A DNA stretch of 64,000 nt from Pirellulimonas nuda (GTDB lineage Bacteria; Planctomycetota; Planctomycetia; Pirellulales; Lacipirellulaceae), in assembly GCF_007750855.1 (NCBI RefSeq), contig NZ_CP036291.1, positions 2,480,001 to 2,544,000 on the forward strand, given 5' to 3'. The notes below the pieces were generated by a model. It saw only the letters and a list, made by a program, of their open reading frames with translations, was not told the origin of the DNA and ran no database searches. Positions 51,836-60,655 of this stretch are shown in pieces. The position numbers and the translations under genes are program-made. The stretch's first letter is position 1; each line of letters begins with the position of its first letter.

Positions 51836-52972
51836 TCAGCGAGAAGCAATCAAATCATCCAGTTCCCGCTTCAGTTTCGGCAAGATTTCATCATACCCGA
51901 ATTGCCCTAGCGGTTCGCTACGACGTTTGAGGTTCACGTGGTTTGGGCCGCACCACAGCCCCAGGTCTGCGTCGTCGGTCTCCCCCGGGCCGTTCACGCG
52001 GCACCCCATCACGGCGATCGTGATAGCGTGGTCGGCGGCGTAGCGGGTCATCTCCCTTACCTGTGCGGCGAGGTCTACGAAAGCCTCGTTCTCTACTCGG
52101 CTGCAGCTAGGGCAGCTGATGATGTTGAGCGTCGAGAGGCCGTAGTCGACCACGCTCCGGACCCGGCCCGCGGCGATGTCCGCCAGGATGTCGCGCCCCG
52201 CGGCGATCTCTTCTGGCTTCCGGTCGTTGGGTACCGTCAGGGAGACACGGATCGTGTCGCCGATCCCCTGGCTGATGAGCTGCTCAAATGCGATCCGCGT
52301 CTTGATGATCCCCTCGGGGGGCATGCCGGCCTCGGTGACGCCTAGGTGCAGCGGGACCTCGGGCCTCGCCTCAGCGAAGCGTCGGTTCACCTCAATCACC
52401 TTCTGCGGGTCTGAGTCCTTGAGCGAGACGCAGAACTGGTCGAAGCCGAGTTCGTCCATCAGCCCGCAGTGATCCAGCGCGCTCTGCAGCATCGGCGAGA
52501 TCGAGTCGTCCGGATCGTACTGGGCCCGCTTCGCCGGATCGACGCTGCCGCAGTTCACCCCGATGCGGATTGCGCAGTCGTGCTCTCGGGCGATCCCGAC
52601 GAGGTACGCAACCTTCTCCTGCCAAGGTTTCTCGCGCTCGTGGTGGTAGAGGTGGCCCGGGTTGTAGCGGAGCTTATCGACGTGCGGGGCCACCAGCTCG
52701 GCGAGGCGGTAGTTCTCTTGCAGATCGACCGACAGGTTGGCGGGCGTCTGCTTTCGCACCTCCGCGAGCGCTTCGGCGTCTTTGCGGCTATCGACAGCAA
52801 TCCGCACCACGTCGGCCCCCGCTTCGTGCAGGGCGTTCGACTGGGCCGCGGTGGCGGCCACGTCTTGCGTAGAAGTCGCCGTCATGCTCTGCACGGCGAT
52901 CGGCGAATGGGCGCCAATCTGGGCGTCGCCGATGCGGACGGTGCGGGTAGGGTTACGCTCGATCGTGGGCAT
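51836..52972 (-). CDS. ispG: 4-hydroxy-3-methylbut-2-en-1-yl diphosphate synthase
   Basis: An iron-sulphur enzyme of the MEP isoprenoid pathway that converts 2-C-methyl-erythritol cyclodiphosphate to HMBPP. The 378 residues carry the TIM-barrel start [12 protein letters not shown], the RIGVNCGS segment and the [4Fe-4S] cysteines in ISCPSCSR and GCRVNGPGE. Length and motifs fit the bacterial IspG without the large plant insert. It is a single gene: a 91-bp inverted repeat separates it from yggS upstream. Confidence 0.95.
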   Translation of the reverse strand: MPTIERNPTRTVRIGDAQIGAHSPIAVQSMTATSTQDVAATAAQSNALHEAGADVVRIAVDSRKDAEALAEVRKQTPANLSVDLQENYRLAELVAPHVDKLRYNPGHLYHHEREKPWQEKVAYLVGIAREHDCAIRIGVNCGSVDPAKRAQYDPDDSISPMLQSALDHCGLMDELGFDQFCVSLKDSDPQKVIEVNRRFAEARPEVPLHLGVTEAGMPPEGIIKTRIAFEQLISQGIGDTIRVSLTVPNDRKPEEIAAGRDILADIAAGRVRSVVDYGLSTLNIISCPSCSRVENEAFVDLAAQVREMTRYAADHAITIAVMGCRVNGPGETDDADLGLWCGPNHVNLKRRSEPLGQFGYDEILPKLKRELDDLIASR

Positions 52973-53022
52973 GGTGGGAACTGAGAATGCTCTGATAGGG
53001 TAAGGGCAGCAAAACCCGCAAG

Positions 53023-53113
53023 CCGATAGCCGCCGGGCTACGCCCCGGCGGCGTGGCTCGATGGGGGCGTTCTAACGAGCCACCCCGCCGGGGCGTAGCC
53101 CGGCGGCTATCGG
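53023..53113. repeat. 91-bp inverted repeat (two 38-nt arms)
   Basis: Two 38-nt arms (53023-53060 and 53076-53113) are complementary at 37 of 38 positions and separated by 15 nt. The arms carry CCGATAGCCGCCGG and GGCTACGCCCCGGCGG. It lies between yggS and ispG, both on the minus strand, so it would form a long hairpin in a read-through transcript. It is too regular to be chance and may be a REP-like or MITE-like palindromic element; a terminator role is also possible though no T-tract follows. Confidence 0.8.
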
Positions 53114-53157
53114 TGGTTCGTAGAGGATAATGGCGGCTGTCGGCGTTTGCTTACGGA

Positions 53158-53886
53158 TTACTGCCTACTCCAAGGATCGACGCCGGTCCAGAGGGCCGAC
53201 CCGATCCGGACGTGGGTGGCGCCTTCTAAGATCGCTTCGCGGAAGTCTCCCGACATGCCCATTGAGAGGATCGGGAGCGTGACGCCGGACTCGGAAACTA
53301 AATTATCGCGTAGTTCTCTCAGGTCGGCAAAGTTGCGTCGAGCGACTGTGGTTCCCCCTTCGCGGGCGCCCATCGTCATCAGGCCCTGCAGGCTGACGCC
53401 AGCCATCCCGCCGGCCTGCTCGACTAGGTCAATCGCTTCGGCAGGCGCTAGTCCATACTTTTCTGAGTCGCCCGAACAGTTGATCTCCAGCAGCACCGCC
53501 TGACGCTTTCCCGCCGCGGCGGCGGCCTTGTCGACCGCGGCCAACAGACGTCCGCTGTCGACACTGTGGACCAGAGCCGCCAGCGGCACGGTGCGGTCCG
53601 CCTTGTTGCGTTGGAGGTGGCCGATCAGGTGCCATCGGACAGGCGCCATCGGCGCCAGACGAGGGTCCGACGCTTTGTCCCAAAGCTGCTGCGGCCGGGC
53701 CTCGCCCAAGTCGCAAAGGCCTGCGTCAACCAAAACGGCCGTGGCGGTGGCGTCGACGTACTTCGAGACGCCCACCAAAGTGATCTCAGCCGCGTCGCGC
53801 CCCGCCTCAGCGGCCGCGTTGGCCACTTCTGCCCGCACGCGTTCAAGGTTCCGACGCACGATGGCACGAAGCTGATCTTCTCCCAT
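53158..53886 (-). CDS. YggS/PLPBP-family pyridoxal-phosphate homeostasis protein
   Basis: A 242-residue PLP-binding protein with an alanine-racemase-like barrel fold but no catalytic C-terminal domain; the family buffers PLP and affects amino-acid metabolism. Visible features: LVGVSKYVDA with the PLP lysine, H-L-I-G-H-L-Q-R-N-K, a glycine-rich G-L-M-T-M region and the C-terminal S-M-G-M-S-G-D phosphate-binding segment. ATG 53886 (MGEDQL) or GTG 53895 may be the start. An inverted repeat follows it before ispG. Confidence 0.93.
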   Translation of the reverse strand: MGEDQLRAIVRRNLERVRAEVANAAAEAGRDAAEITLVGVSKYVDATATAVLVDAGLCDLGEARPQQLWDKASDPRLAPMAPVRWHLIGHLQRNKADRTVPLAALVHSVDSGRLLAAVDKAAAAAGKRQAVLLEINCSGDSEKYGLAPAEAIDLVEQAGGMAGVSLQGLMTMGAREGGTTVARRNFADLRELRDNLVSESGVTLPILSMGMSGDFREAILEGATHVRIGSALWTGVDPWSRQ

Positions 53887-53926
53887 CGAACCCACGCCTA
53901 GGACCTGCGAGCCAAAAAAACCCCCC

Positions 53927-55774
53927 TCACTCCCACTCCCCTTCGATTTCGAAGTATTCCTTCATCTCGCCCGACGGCAAGAACCGGCCGGCCGTTGATT
54001 CTACGATGAAGTTTTGCCCCAGCACCGTGCGGTTGTGCGGCGCGTCGAGCGATCGGTAGACGAGCCATTGCTCGATCCCCGATTGCACCCGATAGCCTAC
54101 CGCAACGTCGCGCGGCACGGTCTCAAGCTTCTGGGCCACCGTGAGCTGCCGCCAGGTGCGTTGACGGGCGAAACGCTTCGGGTCGAAGTCGAACCACAGC
54201 ATGCTGTGCAAGTTTCGGCCGGTGCGGCGCACCAGCAGCGCCAAGCTGCCGTCGTCGGCCTCAAGCTCGCCCTGGGACGGGTCAATCCGCCACTCGGGGA
54301 GGCTCAGCGGGAGGACGCCCGCCATCGCCCGTTTCCCCCGCATCAGCAGTCCTTCGCGGGTTTCGTCCTGGCCGCGGAAAGCCACCCCCTCGGCCATCGG
54401 CAGACGCGTTTCGATCCGTCGCTCAACGGGCTGGCTATCGCGAGCGATAATAACCTCGGCGACGAAGCCAACGCGGTCGCGCCGCGTCATAAAGACTTGC
54501 CGCTCTAGGCGGCTGCCGTCGCTCAAGTCTGCGGCGATCTCCAGGTAGTCGCTGGCCTCATCCGTGTACCAGCACTGCTCTTCCCACTCGCTGGCGAGGC
54601 GGACCGGCTCTCCGGAGGCGAACACGCTCACGGGCCAATGGCCGGTGAAGATCGGCCTCTTGCCCACGCTCAGGTCGATCGCCAACTCGGCGCCGTGGTA
54701 GCGGACCGCGGCCAAAGGCGCGTCGTCTCGCCACCCCCCGGCAAGCACGGCGATGCCCGACCATTCCGAATTGACCGATGGCTCCGGCGCAGCCGCAGGG
54801 CCGACCCGTTTTGGGGCCCGAAAGCCGAACCGCTGGCGGGCCGCGGTCCAGTCCGACGCGTCTCCGTCAAGCCGGAGCGCCGCTTCGATGACCGGCCGGG
54901 CGTCCGCGTGCGTATCGGCCAGCAGGGTCACGCCGCCGGGTCGTGTCAGACGCAGCGTTTGCCGTACGAGCCACTCGTACTGGAGCTGAGCGTCGGCGGA
55001 CCAGACGGGTTTGCCGATCAACTCCCCCAGGGCTCGGCAGCGGGTCCAACAGGCGGCGATCGCAGGCATGTAGGCCGCGACCGCCGCGATCGGCAGTCCC
55101 TCGCCGTCACAAACCGCGAGCACCCCCTCGGTTAGCGTGGAATGGGCGTCCTTGCGGAGCGACCAGCACGCCTCCACTTCTGGCAACACCGCAGCGAGCG
55201 TCAGCGGAAGCTCGCCGGCCAGCAGGTGCTGGGCGACGATCGCACCCCCCCGTGCGTCCTCCGGCAGACGAACCCGCTGTGCCGCTTGGGCGATGGCCAG
55301 CAACTCTTCGACCAGAAGCTGCCAGTCCTTCAGAGCCAATACTCCGGCGGCGGCCGGCAGCAGGCGGGTCCAGGCCAATGCCTCTAGCGCCAGCTCGACG
55401 CCGGCGCCGCGGGCGGTTGATGCTTCGCGCCACTTTGCCGCGAGGGTCGTAAGCTTTTTTTCTTTGCCCTGCTCGCAGACGCGGGCAACCGACTGGATAT
55501 GCTTCTGGCAGGCCGAGTATTCGGCCGGGAGTCCCCACAAGATTGGCTCAGAGGCGGCGAATTTCTCGGCCCGTTTTGCGAGCAAAACCCGCCAAGCCTT
55601 CCAGCCTTTGCCCGTGGGGTCGGCGCCCCAAGCCGCCAGCAGCGTTTTTGGCGCCTTGCTACGAAGCGGTGCAGCGATGGACTCGGTGTCGCTGAGTTCT
55701 GGCGAGCGGCCGTTGTTGGTCTTGCCGTTAAGCTCCGGATCGAGCTGTGCCAAAGGCGGCTTTCGTGAATTCAT
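53927..55774 (-). CDS. Conserved-looking protein of unknown function, 615 residues
   Basis: No signal peptide or membrane segment is seen. The first 35 residues are polar and probably disordered. Residues 40-310 are mostly alpha-helical, rich in Ala/Leu (for example LALEALAWTRLLPAAAGVLAL). After a Pro/Ala linker, residues 345-590 look like a beta-sandwich with regular alternating strands (AELAIDLSVGKRPIFTGHW, QVFMTRRDRVGFVAEVII). The helical-then-beta layout vaguely recalls heparinase II/III-like or polysaccharide lyase folds, but I see no catalytic motif and do not assign it. ATG 55774 is the first start with plausible context; a 35-residue extension upstream is not convincing. Confidence 0.6.
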   Translation of the reverse strand: MNSRKPPLAQLDPELNGKTNNGRSPELSDTESIAAPLRSKAPKTLLAAWGADPTGKGWKAWRVLLAKRAEKFAASEPILWGLPAEYSACQKHIQSVARVCEQGKEKKLTTLAAKWREASTARGAGVELALEALAWTRLLPAAAGVLALKDWQLLVEELLAIAQAAQRVRLPEDARGGAIVAQHLLAGELPLTLAAVLPEVEACWSLRKDAHSTLTEGVLAVCDGEGLPIAAVAAYMPAIAACWTRCRALGELIGKPVWSADAQLQYEWLVRQTLRLTRPGGVTLLADTHADARPVIEAALRLDGDASDWTAARQRFGFRAPKRVGPAAAPEPSVNSEWSGIAVLAGGWRDDAPLAAVRYHGAELAIDLSVGKRPIFTGHWPVSVFASGEPVRLASEWEEQCWYTDEASDYLEIAADLSDGSRLERQVFMTRRDRVGFVAEVIIARDSQPVERRIETRLPMAEGVAFRGQDETREGLLMRGKRAMAGVLPLSLPEWRIDPSQGELEADDGSLALLVRRTGRNLHSMLWFDFDPKRFARQRTWRQLTVAQKLETVPRDVAVGYRVQSGIEQWLVYRSLDAPHNRTVLGQNFIVESTAGRFLPSGEMKEYFEIEGEWE

Positions 55775-55904
55775 GCTTCGTGAGGTTTGATTCGTCGCGG
55801 CAAGCCAGCAGGTCGGTAGACGGCGGCGTCCGCTAGGGGGTAGTCTCAAAGCCAAGAGCCGGCCACTGGGCAGGCGCATTTACGCAGGCCGAAGGAGCGT
55901 CGTC

Positions 55905-56789
55905 ATGCCCGCGTCGGTATCGTATCGAGAGAAGAGGGTTCGTCCTAGTCATTGCCTTCAGGCGACCTGCCTCGCGGCGGCCCTCGCCGTAGGGTTTACG
56001 ACACAGGCAGAGATCAGCCCGGCGCCCGATCCCCAACTAGAGGTCACGGGCCCCCAGACCCCAAGTCCTCAATCTGCCAGTCCCCAGTCGCCAAGCCCCG
56101 AGCCCCCCAACAAGGCGCCTAGCCTGCCAGCGCCGGAAGGCGCAGAGCGATTGTCGCCAGAGCACCGTATCTGGATCGACGTAGCGAAGCGACGTGTCTA
56201 CATGGATGGCGTTGTTTCACTGCGTGAGGGGGTGCTGGAGATGTTCGCCTGCACGCGGCACACCAAAGAGCACGAGTCGATCGTCGCTGCCGAAACCAAG
56301 GCGTTCCTGGCGCACGCGGCCCTATTGCGGGTCGGCGCCAAGTCGGGCAAGCCGTTCCATTTCAAGGATGGAGAGTATTTTGCCCCGACCGGCGACGAGA
56401 TCGAGGTCACCGTTCAGTGGCTGGGCAAGAACGGCAAGATGCAATCGGCGCCCGCACAAAGCTGGGTACGCGATCTCCGGTCCAAGAAGCCGATGACGCT
56501 TCCCTGGGTGTTTGGCGGCAGCGGGTTCTACGTCGACGAGGCGACCGGCACGCGGCACTACCAGGCGGAATCCGGCGATTTCATCTGCGTGTCGAACTTC
56601 TCGACGGCGATGCTCGACGTGCCGGCCGAGAGTTCTCAAAGCAACGACGGGCTGCTTTTTGAGGCGTTTACGGAGCGCATCCCCCCCCTGGGCACGCCGG
56701 TCCGTCTGGTGCTTCAACCCAAATCCGCCGAAAAGCAGGAAAGCAGCCAGGGCTCCAAGGCCGCCACGACAGACGCAAAAGAACAATAG
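55905..56789 (+). CDS. Exported YdjY-domain protein
   Basis: A 294-residue exported protein. A signal peptide (about 12-36) is followed by a Pro/Ser/Gln-rich linker (45-85) and a YdjY-type domain (about 88-265): RIWIDVAKRRVYMDGVVSLREG, FACTRHTKEHESIV, a HAALLRVGAKSGKP segment and the later WVFGGSGFY. Family function is unknown; planctomycete genomes carry many copies. The start could also be a downstream codon nearer the hydrophobic core. A terminator follows directly at 56790. Confidence 0.78.
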   Translation: MPASVSYREKRVRPSHCLQATCLAAALAVGFTTQAEISPAPDPQLEVTGPQTPSPQSASPQSPSPEPPNKAPSLPAPEGAERLSPEHRIWIDVAKRRVYMDGVVSLREGVLEMFACTRHTKEHESIVAAETKAFLAHAALLRVGAKSGKPFHFKDGEYFAPTGDEIEVTVQWLGKNGKMQSAPAQSWVRDLRSKKPMTLPWVFGGSGFYVDEATGTRHYQAESGDFICVSNFSTAMLDVPAESSQSNDGLLFEAFTERIPPLGTPVRLVLQPKSAEKQESSQGSKAATTDAKEQ

Positions 56790-56825
56790 GCCAGCACGGG
56801 GTGCGCCCCCCGCTGGCGTCTTTTT
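56790..56825 (+). terminator. Rho-independent terminator of the YdjY gene
   Basis: Immediately after the TAG stop, GCCAGC / GCTGGC form the outer stem around an inner GGGG / CCCC stem, and the right arm is followed by GTCTTTTT. Stem plus T-tract fit an intrinsic terminator. Confidence 0.75.
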
Positions 56826-56841
56826 GGGGATAGGTTCCGGG

Positions 56842-56876
56842 CAGCCGCGTGGCAGGCCGGCCTTGCCACGCGGCTG
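56842..56876. terminator. 12-bp hairpin between convergent genes
   Basis: CAGCCGCGTGGC (56842-56853) pairs perfectly with GCCACGCGGCTG (56865-56876) around an 11-nt loop. It lies 6 bp beyond the stop of the minus-strand PQQ-propeller gene and after the plus-strand terminator, so it could serve both directions. Confidence 0.55.
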
Positions 56877-56882
56877 TCTCGC

Positions 56883-58142
56883 TTAGTCTTGGTCTGCCCG
56901 CACGTCATAGCAGTAAATGAGTTCTTGGTCGCGTAGGAAGAGCATGCCGTTGACGATCACGGGGTGGGTCCAGATCTTGCCCTTCGATTGCCGCTGTTGT
57001 GTCTGAGGCGAAAGGGTGAAGCGGCCCCGCTCGTTCCAGCCGTCGGTCGATGCGTCGATTAGCACAACATCACCGGTGTCTTCGCCAACACAGTAGAACC
57101 GGCCGTCGGCGTAGCCGATGCCCCCCATTTCTAGGGCGCCACGCTCCCGCCACACCAGTTTTCCTGTCTCGAAGTCTTGGCACACCCAGCCGATGCCGTC
57201 CGAATGCCCGAACAGGGCGCCGTCGAGCAGGATCACGCCGCCGTGCTTGTTCTTCATGGTCTTGTTGGCGTACACCTCTGTGGCGGTGTTTTCTTCGCCA
57301 ATGCGAACCAGCGCACAGCCAACGCCATAACCGCAGGTTGCGTAGACCTTGTCGCCGGAAGCGATGGGCGTTGGGATGGTGGCCGTTGATCCGGGCCAAG
57401 GGTGTTGCCACAGCACGGCGCCGTTGGCGGGCGATAGGCCTACCAACTGCTTATCGAGGAGCTGCACGTACTGCTGGTGCCCGTGGATCTGGGCGGGAAT
57501 GATCGAAGAGTAGTGCGCTGGGTCCGTGAGCGACTCGGTCTGCCAACGCAAGTCGCCACTCTGCTTGTCGAGCGCCACAATCGCCCCCCGCTCGCCGCCG
57601 GGCGTGCAGAGCACAAAGTCGCCGTCGACGAGCGGCGACTCGGCAAACTTCCACTTGGGGTCTTTGCCGCCGAAGTCGTGCATGGAGGTCCGCCAGAACT
57701 CCGAACCATCGTCGGCCGCGACGCACACTAGCGTACCCTGTGAGCCGAGCGCGTAGACTCGCCCATTGTCGATAGAGGGAGTCCCCTGCGGACCGACCCC
57801 CCAGCCGTGCTTGGCTTGGGGAGCGATCTTGGCGGTCCAGAGCTCATTGCCGGTCGCTGTATCAATCGCAATGACGAATTCCTCGCCACCGCGGGCGCCC
57901 ATCGTGAACAGCTTCCCGCCCACCACAGCCGGTCCCGCATACCCCTCGCCGCCGGCGCGGCTCATCCAGAGCAGCTTCGGGCCACCCTGGGACCATGTCT
58001 GCAGCAGACCGCTCTCGTCGTTGAGCCCGTTGCGGTGCGGTCCCTGCCATTGTGGCCAAGAGTTCACGGCTAGCGTTGGCGCTGAGAGCGACGCGGCAGT
58101 GATCAGTACAAACGCGCAGGATCGAAGCATGGCGGATGGCAT
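56883..58142 (-). CDS. Exported PQQ-binding-like beta-propeller protein
   Basis: About 419 residues with a signal peptide (starting MPSA or MLRS, cleavage near T-L-A). The body is a seven- or eight-bladed PQQ-like propeller: repeated blades with the W motif (ATGNELWTAKI, KQSGDLRWQTE, ANGAVLWQHP, ETGKLVWRERG), and at the start W-P-Q-W-Q-G-P-H-R-N-G, the typical opening of planctomycete PQQ-repeat proteins. No Cys-ring or catalytic Asp of quinoprotein dehydrogenases is evident, so a binding or scaffold role is likelier than dehydrogenase activity. It diverges from the 383-residue gene at 58227. Confidence 0.85.
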   Translation of the reverse strand: MPSAMLRSCAFVLITAASLSAPTLAVNSWPQWQGPHRNGLNDESGLLQTWSQGGPKLLWMSRAGGEGYAGPAVVGGKLFTMGARGGEEFVIAIDTATGNELWTAKIAPQAKHGWGVGPQGTPSIDNGRVYALGSQGTLVCVAADDGSEFWRTSMHDFGGKDPKWKFAESPLVDGDFVLCTPGGERGAIVALDKQSGDLRWQTESLTDPAHYSSIIPAQIHGHQQYVQLLDKQLVGLSPANGAVLWQHPWPGSTATIPTPIASGDKVYATCGYGVGCALVRIGEENTATEVYANKTMKNKHGGVILLDGALFGHSDGIGWVCQDFETGKLVWRERGALEMGGIGYADGRFYCVGEDTGDVVLIDASTDGWNERGRFTLSPQTQQRQSKGKIWTHPVIVNGMLFLRDQELIYCYDVRADQD

Positions 58143-58226
58143 CGGCTTAGCTACTCGCGACGGGTCGGGGGTGGTCAACGTAACCGCAGATTCTAGCGTA
58201 GTGACGGGGTTCGTGTCACAATCCCA

Positions 58227-59378
58227 GTGAAACGGAAACAGAACTCAATCGTGGAGTCGGCCGTGAATCGGCATTTTCATCGCTTACTTGCTGGGACCCT
58301 AGTTGCGGGTTGGTTGGCCGCGGTGGCGCCGGCCTGGGGAGATATTGCCGCGGACATCGAGCTGGTGAAGAACGCTGCGGCACAGTCTCCCATGCCGGCC
58401 AACGCCCAAGCGGCCTGGAAGCGTGTCGCTGGCCAACCGGGGGGCGCCCTGCTTGTGCTCAAGGCGATGGACGGCGCCGGTCCCCTAGAGACCAACGCCT
58501 TGCGGATGGCTTTTGACGCCGCCACCGAGCCGATGGCTGACTCGGGAGCGATTCTCGACCTGCGTGAAGTCGTTCTTGACCGGTCGCTGTGCTCGAAGGC
58601 GCGTACCACGGTCTTCGAACTGATGGTGCGGTCAGCCCCGCAGGTTCGTGGGGAATTGGTTGCCGCGATGTTGGACGACCCGGCCCCTGAACTGCGGTAC
58701 GCCGCGGTGGCAGACCTGTTGGAGCGGGCCGACATGGCCGACGGAGAAGCCGCGCTGACCCTCTACCGCCAGGCGTTTGCTGCGGCGATCGACGTCGAAC
58801 AGAAACAGCGCTGCGCCAACGAGTTGGAAGACTTGGGCGAAGCCGCCGACCTCGCGTCGAGCCTGGGCTATGTGCTGGCCTGGCGCGTAGTCGGGCCGTT
58901 CAACAACGTCGATGGCGTCGGATTTGCGCAGGCGTACCCCCCGGAAGACTCGACGGATGCGGCGTCCTACGATGGCAAGGATGGTACGGTGAGCTGGGTC
59001 TCTACCGCGAGTGACGACGACCTGGGGCTCGTAGACCTCACCAAGGTGCTCGGCCCCTTCAAGGGCGCCGTGGCCTACGCCGAGGCGGTGATCGAGTCGC
59101 CGGCGGCCGCAGACGCTCAGGTCCGCTACACCACTCGCAACGGCTCTAAGCTGTGGGTGAACGGCGAGCTTATTAATGCCGCCAACGTGTACCACTCGGG
59201 CCACTCGATCGATCAGTACGTCGCGTCCTGCCGGCTGCGCAAGGGCGAGAACCGCATCCTGCTGAAGCTTTGCCAGAACGAACAGACTGAGCCCTGGGCG
59301 CAGAGTTGGGAGTTCCAGTGTCGCGTGACCGATCCGATCGGCGCCGGCGCACAATTCACCGGCGCGACTCCTAAGTAG
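58227..59378 (+). CDS. Exported protein with HEAT-like repeats and a beta domain, function unknown
   Basis: A 383-residue exported protein (GTG 58227 start; signal peptide about 1-38, core LLAGTLVAGWLAAVAPAW). Residues 40-205 contain short helical repeats with Asp/Glu-rich ends, HEAT-like. Residues 215-365 look like a carbohydrate-binding or PA14-type beta sandwich: VGPFNNVDGVGF, then SKLWVNGELINAANVYHSG and RLRKGENRILLKLCQN. The binding target is not known. It diverges from one PQQ-propeller gene and lies 35 bp upstream of another. Confidence 0.7.
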   Translation: MKRKQNSIVESAVNRHFHRLLAGTLVAGWLAAVAPAWGDIAADIELVKNAAAQSPMPANAQAAWKRVAGQPGGALLVLKAMDGAGPLETNALRMAFDAATEPMADSGAILDLREVVLDRSLCSKARTTVFELMVRSAPQVRGELVAAMLDDPAPELRYAAVADLLERADMADGEAALTLYRQAFAAAIDVEQKQRCANELEDLGEAADLASSLGYVLAWRVVGPFNNVDGVGFAQAYPPEDSTDAASYDGKDGTVSWVSTASDDDLGLVDLTKVLGPFKGAVAYAEAVIESPAAADAQVRYTTRNGSKLWVNGELINAANVYHSGHSIDQYVASCRLRKGENRILLKLCQNEQTEPWAQSWEFQCRVTDPIGAGAQFTGATPK

Positions 59379-59413
59379 TCCGACGCAACTAGTAAACCCC
59401 ACAGGTCTGGGCG

Positions 59414-60655
59414 ATGCGATCCACGAGACTAACGGCGTTGTTCTTGTCGGCATTGTTGACGACCGCTGCGGCGTCGGCGGACGATTGGCCTCAGTTCCGC
59501 GGCGTAGGTTCGAGCAGCATAGCGGCGCCGACCTCGCTGCCAACCGAGTGGTCCACCGACACCGGCGCCGGTATCGCATGGCACGCCGACCTCCCCGGCA
59601 AGGGGGTATCGAGCCCCATCATTGTTGGCGGACGCGTCTTTGTGACCGCATCGAGCGGCCCCCGCGAAGACCGGCTCCACGTGCTGGCGTTTGATGCTGT
59701 GTCTGGCAAGCAGCTCTGGCATCGGCAGTTTTGGGCCACCGGTCGGACGCTCTGCTACCGCACGTCGGCGGTGGCGGCCCCCACCCCGGCCAGCGACGGC
59801 GCTCACGTGTTTGCCCTCTACTCGTCCAACGACCTCGTTTGCTTCGATCTGGACGGCAACCTTTGCTGGCAGCGTTCGCTAGCAGAGGAGCACCCAGGGC
59901 TCGGGAACGACATCGGCATGGCGTCTTCGCCCACGGTGGCCGATGGCGCCGTCGTGGTGCTGTGCGAGAGCCAGACCGCTTCGTTCTCCGCCGCCTACGA
60001 AGCCGCCGACGGGGCCAAGCGATGGGAAATCGCCCGGCCAAAGGAATCGTGTTGGACGTCGCCGATCGCGGTCGACGGGGGCGTTTGCCTCCAGGGAGAG
60101 GGGGGCCTGACTATGCTCGATCCGGCCACGGGCGATGTCCGCTGGAAACAAGAGATGGAGTGTGCGGGGATTAGTTCCCCGACCGCGTACGGCGACTTGC
60201 TCTTTGTTTCTTCCGGGGGCCTGACGGCCATCGACATTGCCGGTGACGGCGCCGTCGCCTGGCGGGCCAGCGGCCTGCAGTCCTCGTCCCCCAGCCCCGT
60301 TGTGACCGACGGGCTGGTGCTGCTGCTCAACCGGGCCGGCGTGCTCACGGGCGCCAGCGCTACCGACGGCTCGCCCAAACTCAAGCTGCGGCTCGGCGGT
60401 TCGTTCTGGGCGACCCCTGTGGTGGTTGGCGATCGGGCGTACTTGTTCAACGACGCCGGCGCCGCATTCGCCGTTTCGCTCGACGGCAAGGGAGAACTGC
60501 TGGGCAAGAGCGAGATGGGCGACGCCATCTACGCGTCCCCCGCCGTTGCGGATGGCGGCCTGTTTGTGCGCAGCCACGCACGACTCTGGAAGATCGCGGC
60601 TACGCAGACCGCGCACCACCAAGACACGCAGGGTAGCGATGGACGACGTCTATAG
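59414..60655 (+). CDS. Exported PQQ-binding-like beta-propeller protein
   Basis: A 413-residue exported protein with signal peptide (1-23, LTALFLSALLTTAAASA) and the opening D-D-W-P-Q-F-R-G. The rest is a PQQ-like propeller with blades ending in W motifs (SGKQLWHRQF, DGNLCWQRS, DGAKRWEIA, TGDVRWKQE). It resembles the protein encoded at 56883 in layout but the two are not near-identical. Its last 17 bp overlap aroA. It probably shares a transcript with the 383-residue protein. Confidence 0.84.
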   Translation: MRSTRLTALFLSALLTTAAASADDWPQFRGVGSSSIAAPTSLPTEWSTDTGAGIAWHADLPGKGVSSPIIVGGRVFVTASSGPREDRLHVLAFDAVSGKQLWHRQFWATGRTLCYRTSAVAAPTPASDGAHVFALYSSNDLVCFDLDGNLCWQRSLAEEHPGLGNDIGMASSPTVADGAVVVLCESQTASFSAAYEAADGAKRWEIARPKESCWTSPIAVDGGVCLQGEGGLTMLDPATGDVRWKQEMECAGISSPTAYGDLLFVSSGGLTAIDIAGDGAVAWRASGLQSSSPSPVVTDGLVLLLNRAGVLTGASATDGSPKLKLRLGGSFWATPVVVGDRAYLFNDAGAAFAVSLDGKGELLGKSEMGDAIYASPAVADGGLFVRSHARLWKIAATQTAHHQDTQGSDGRRL

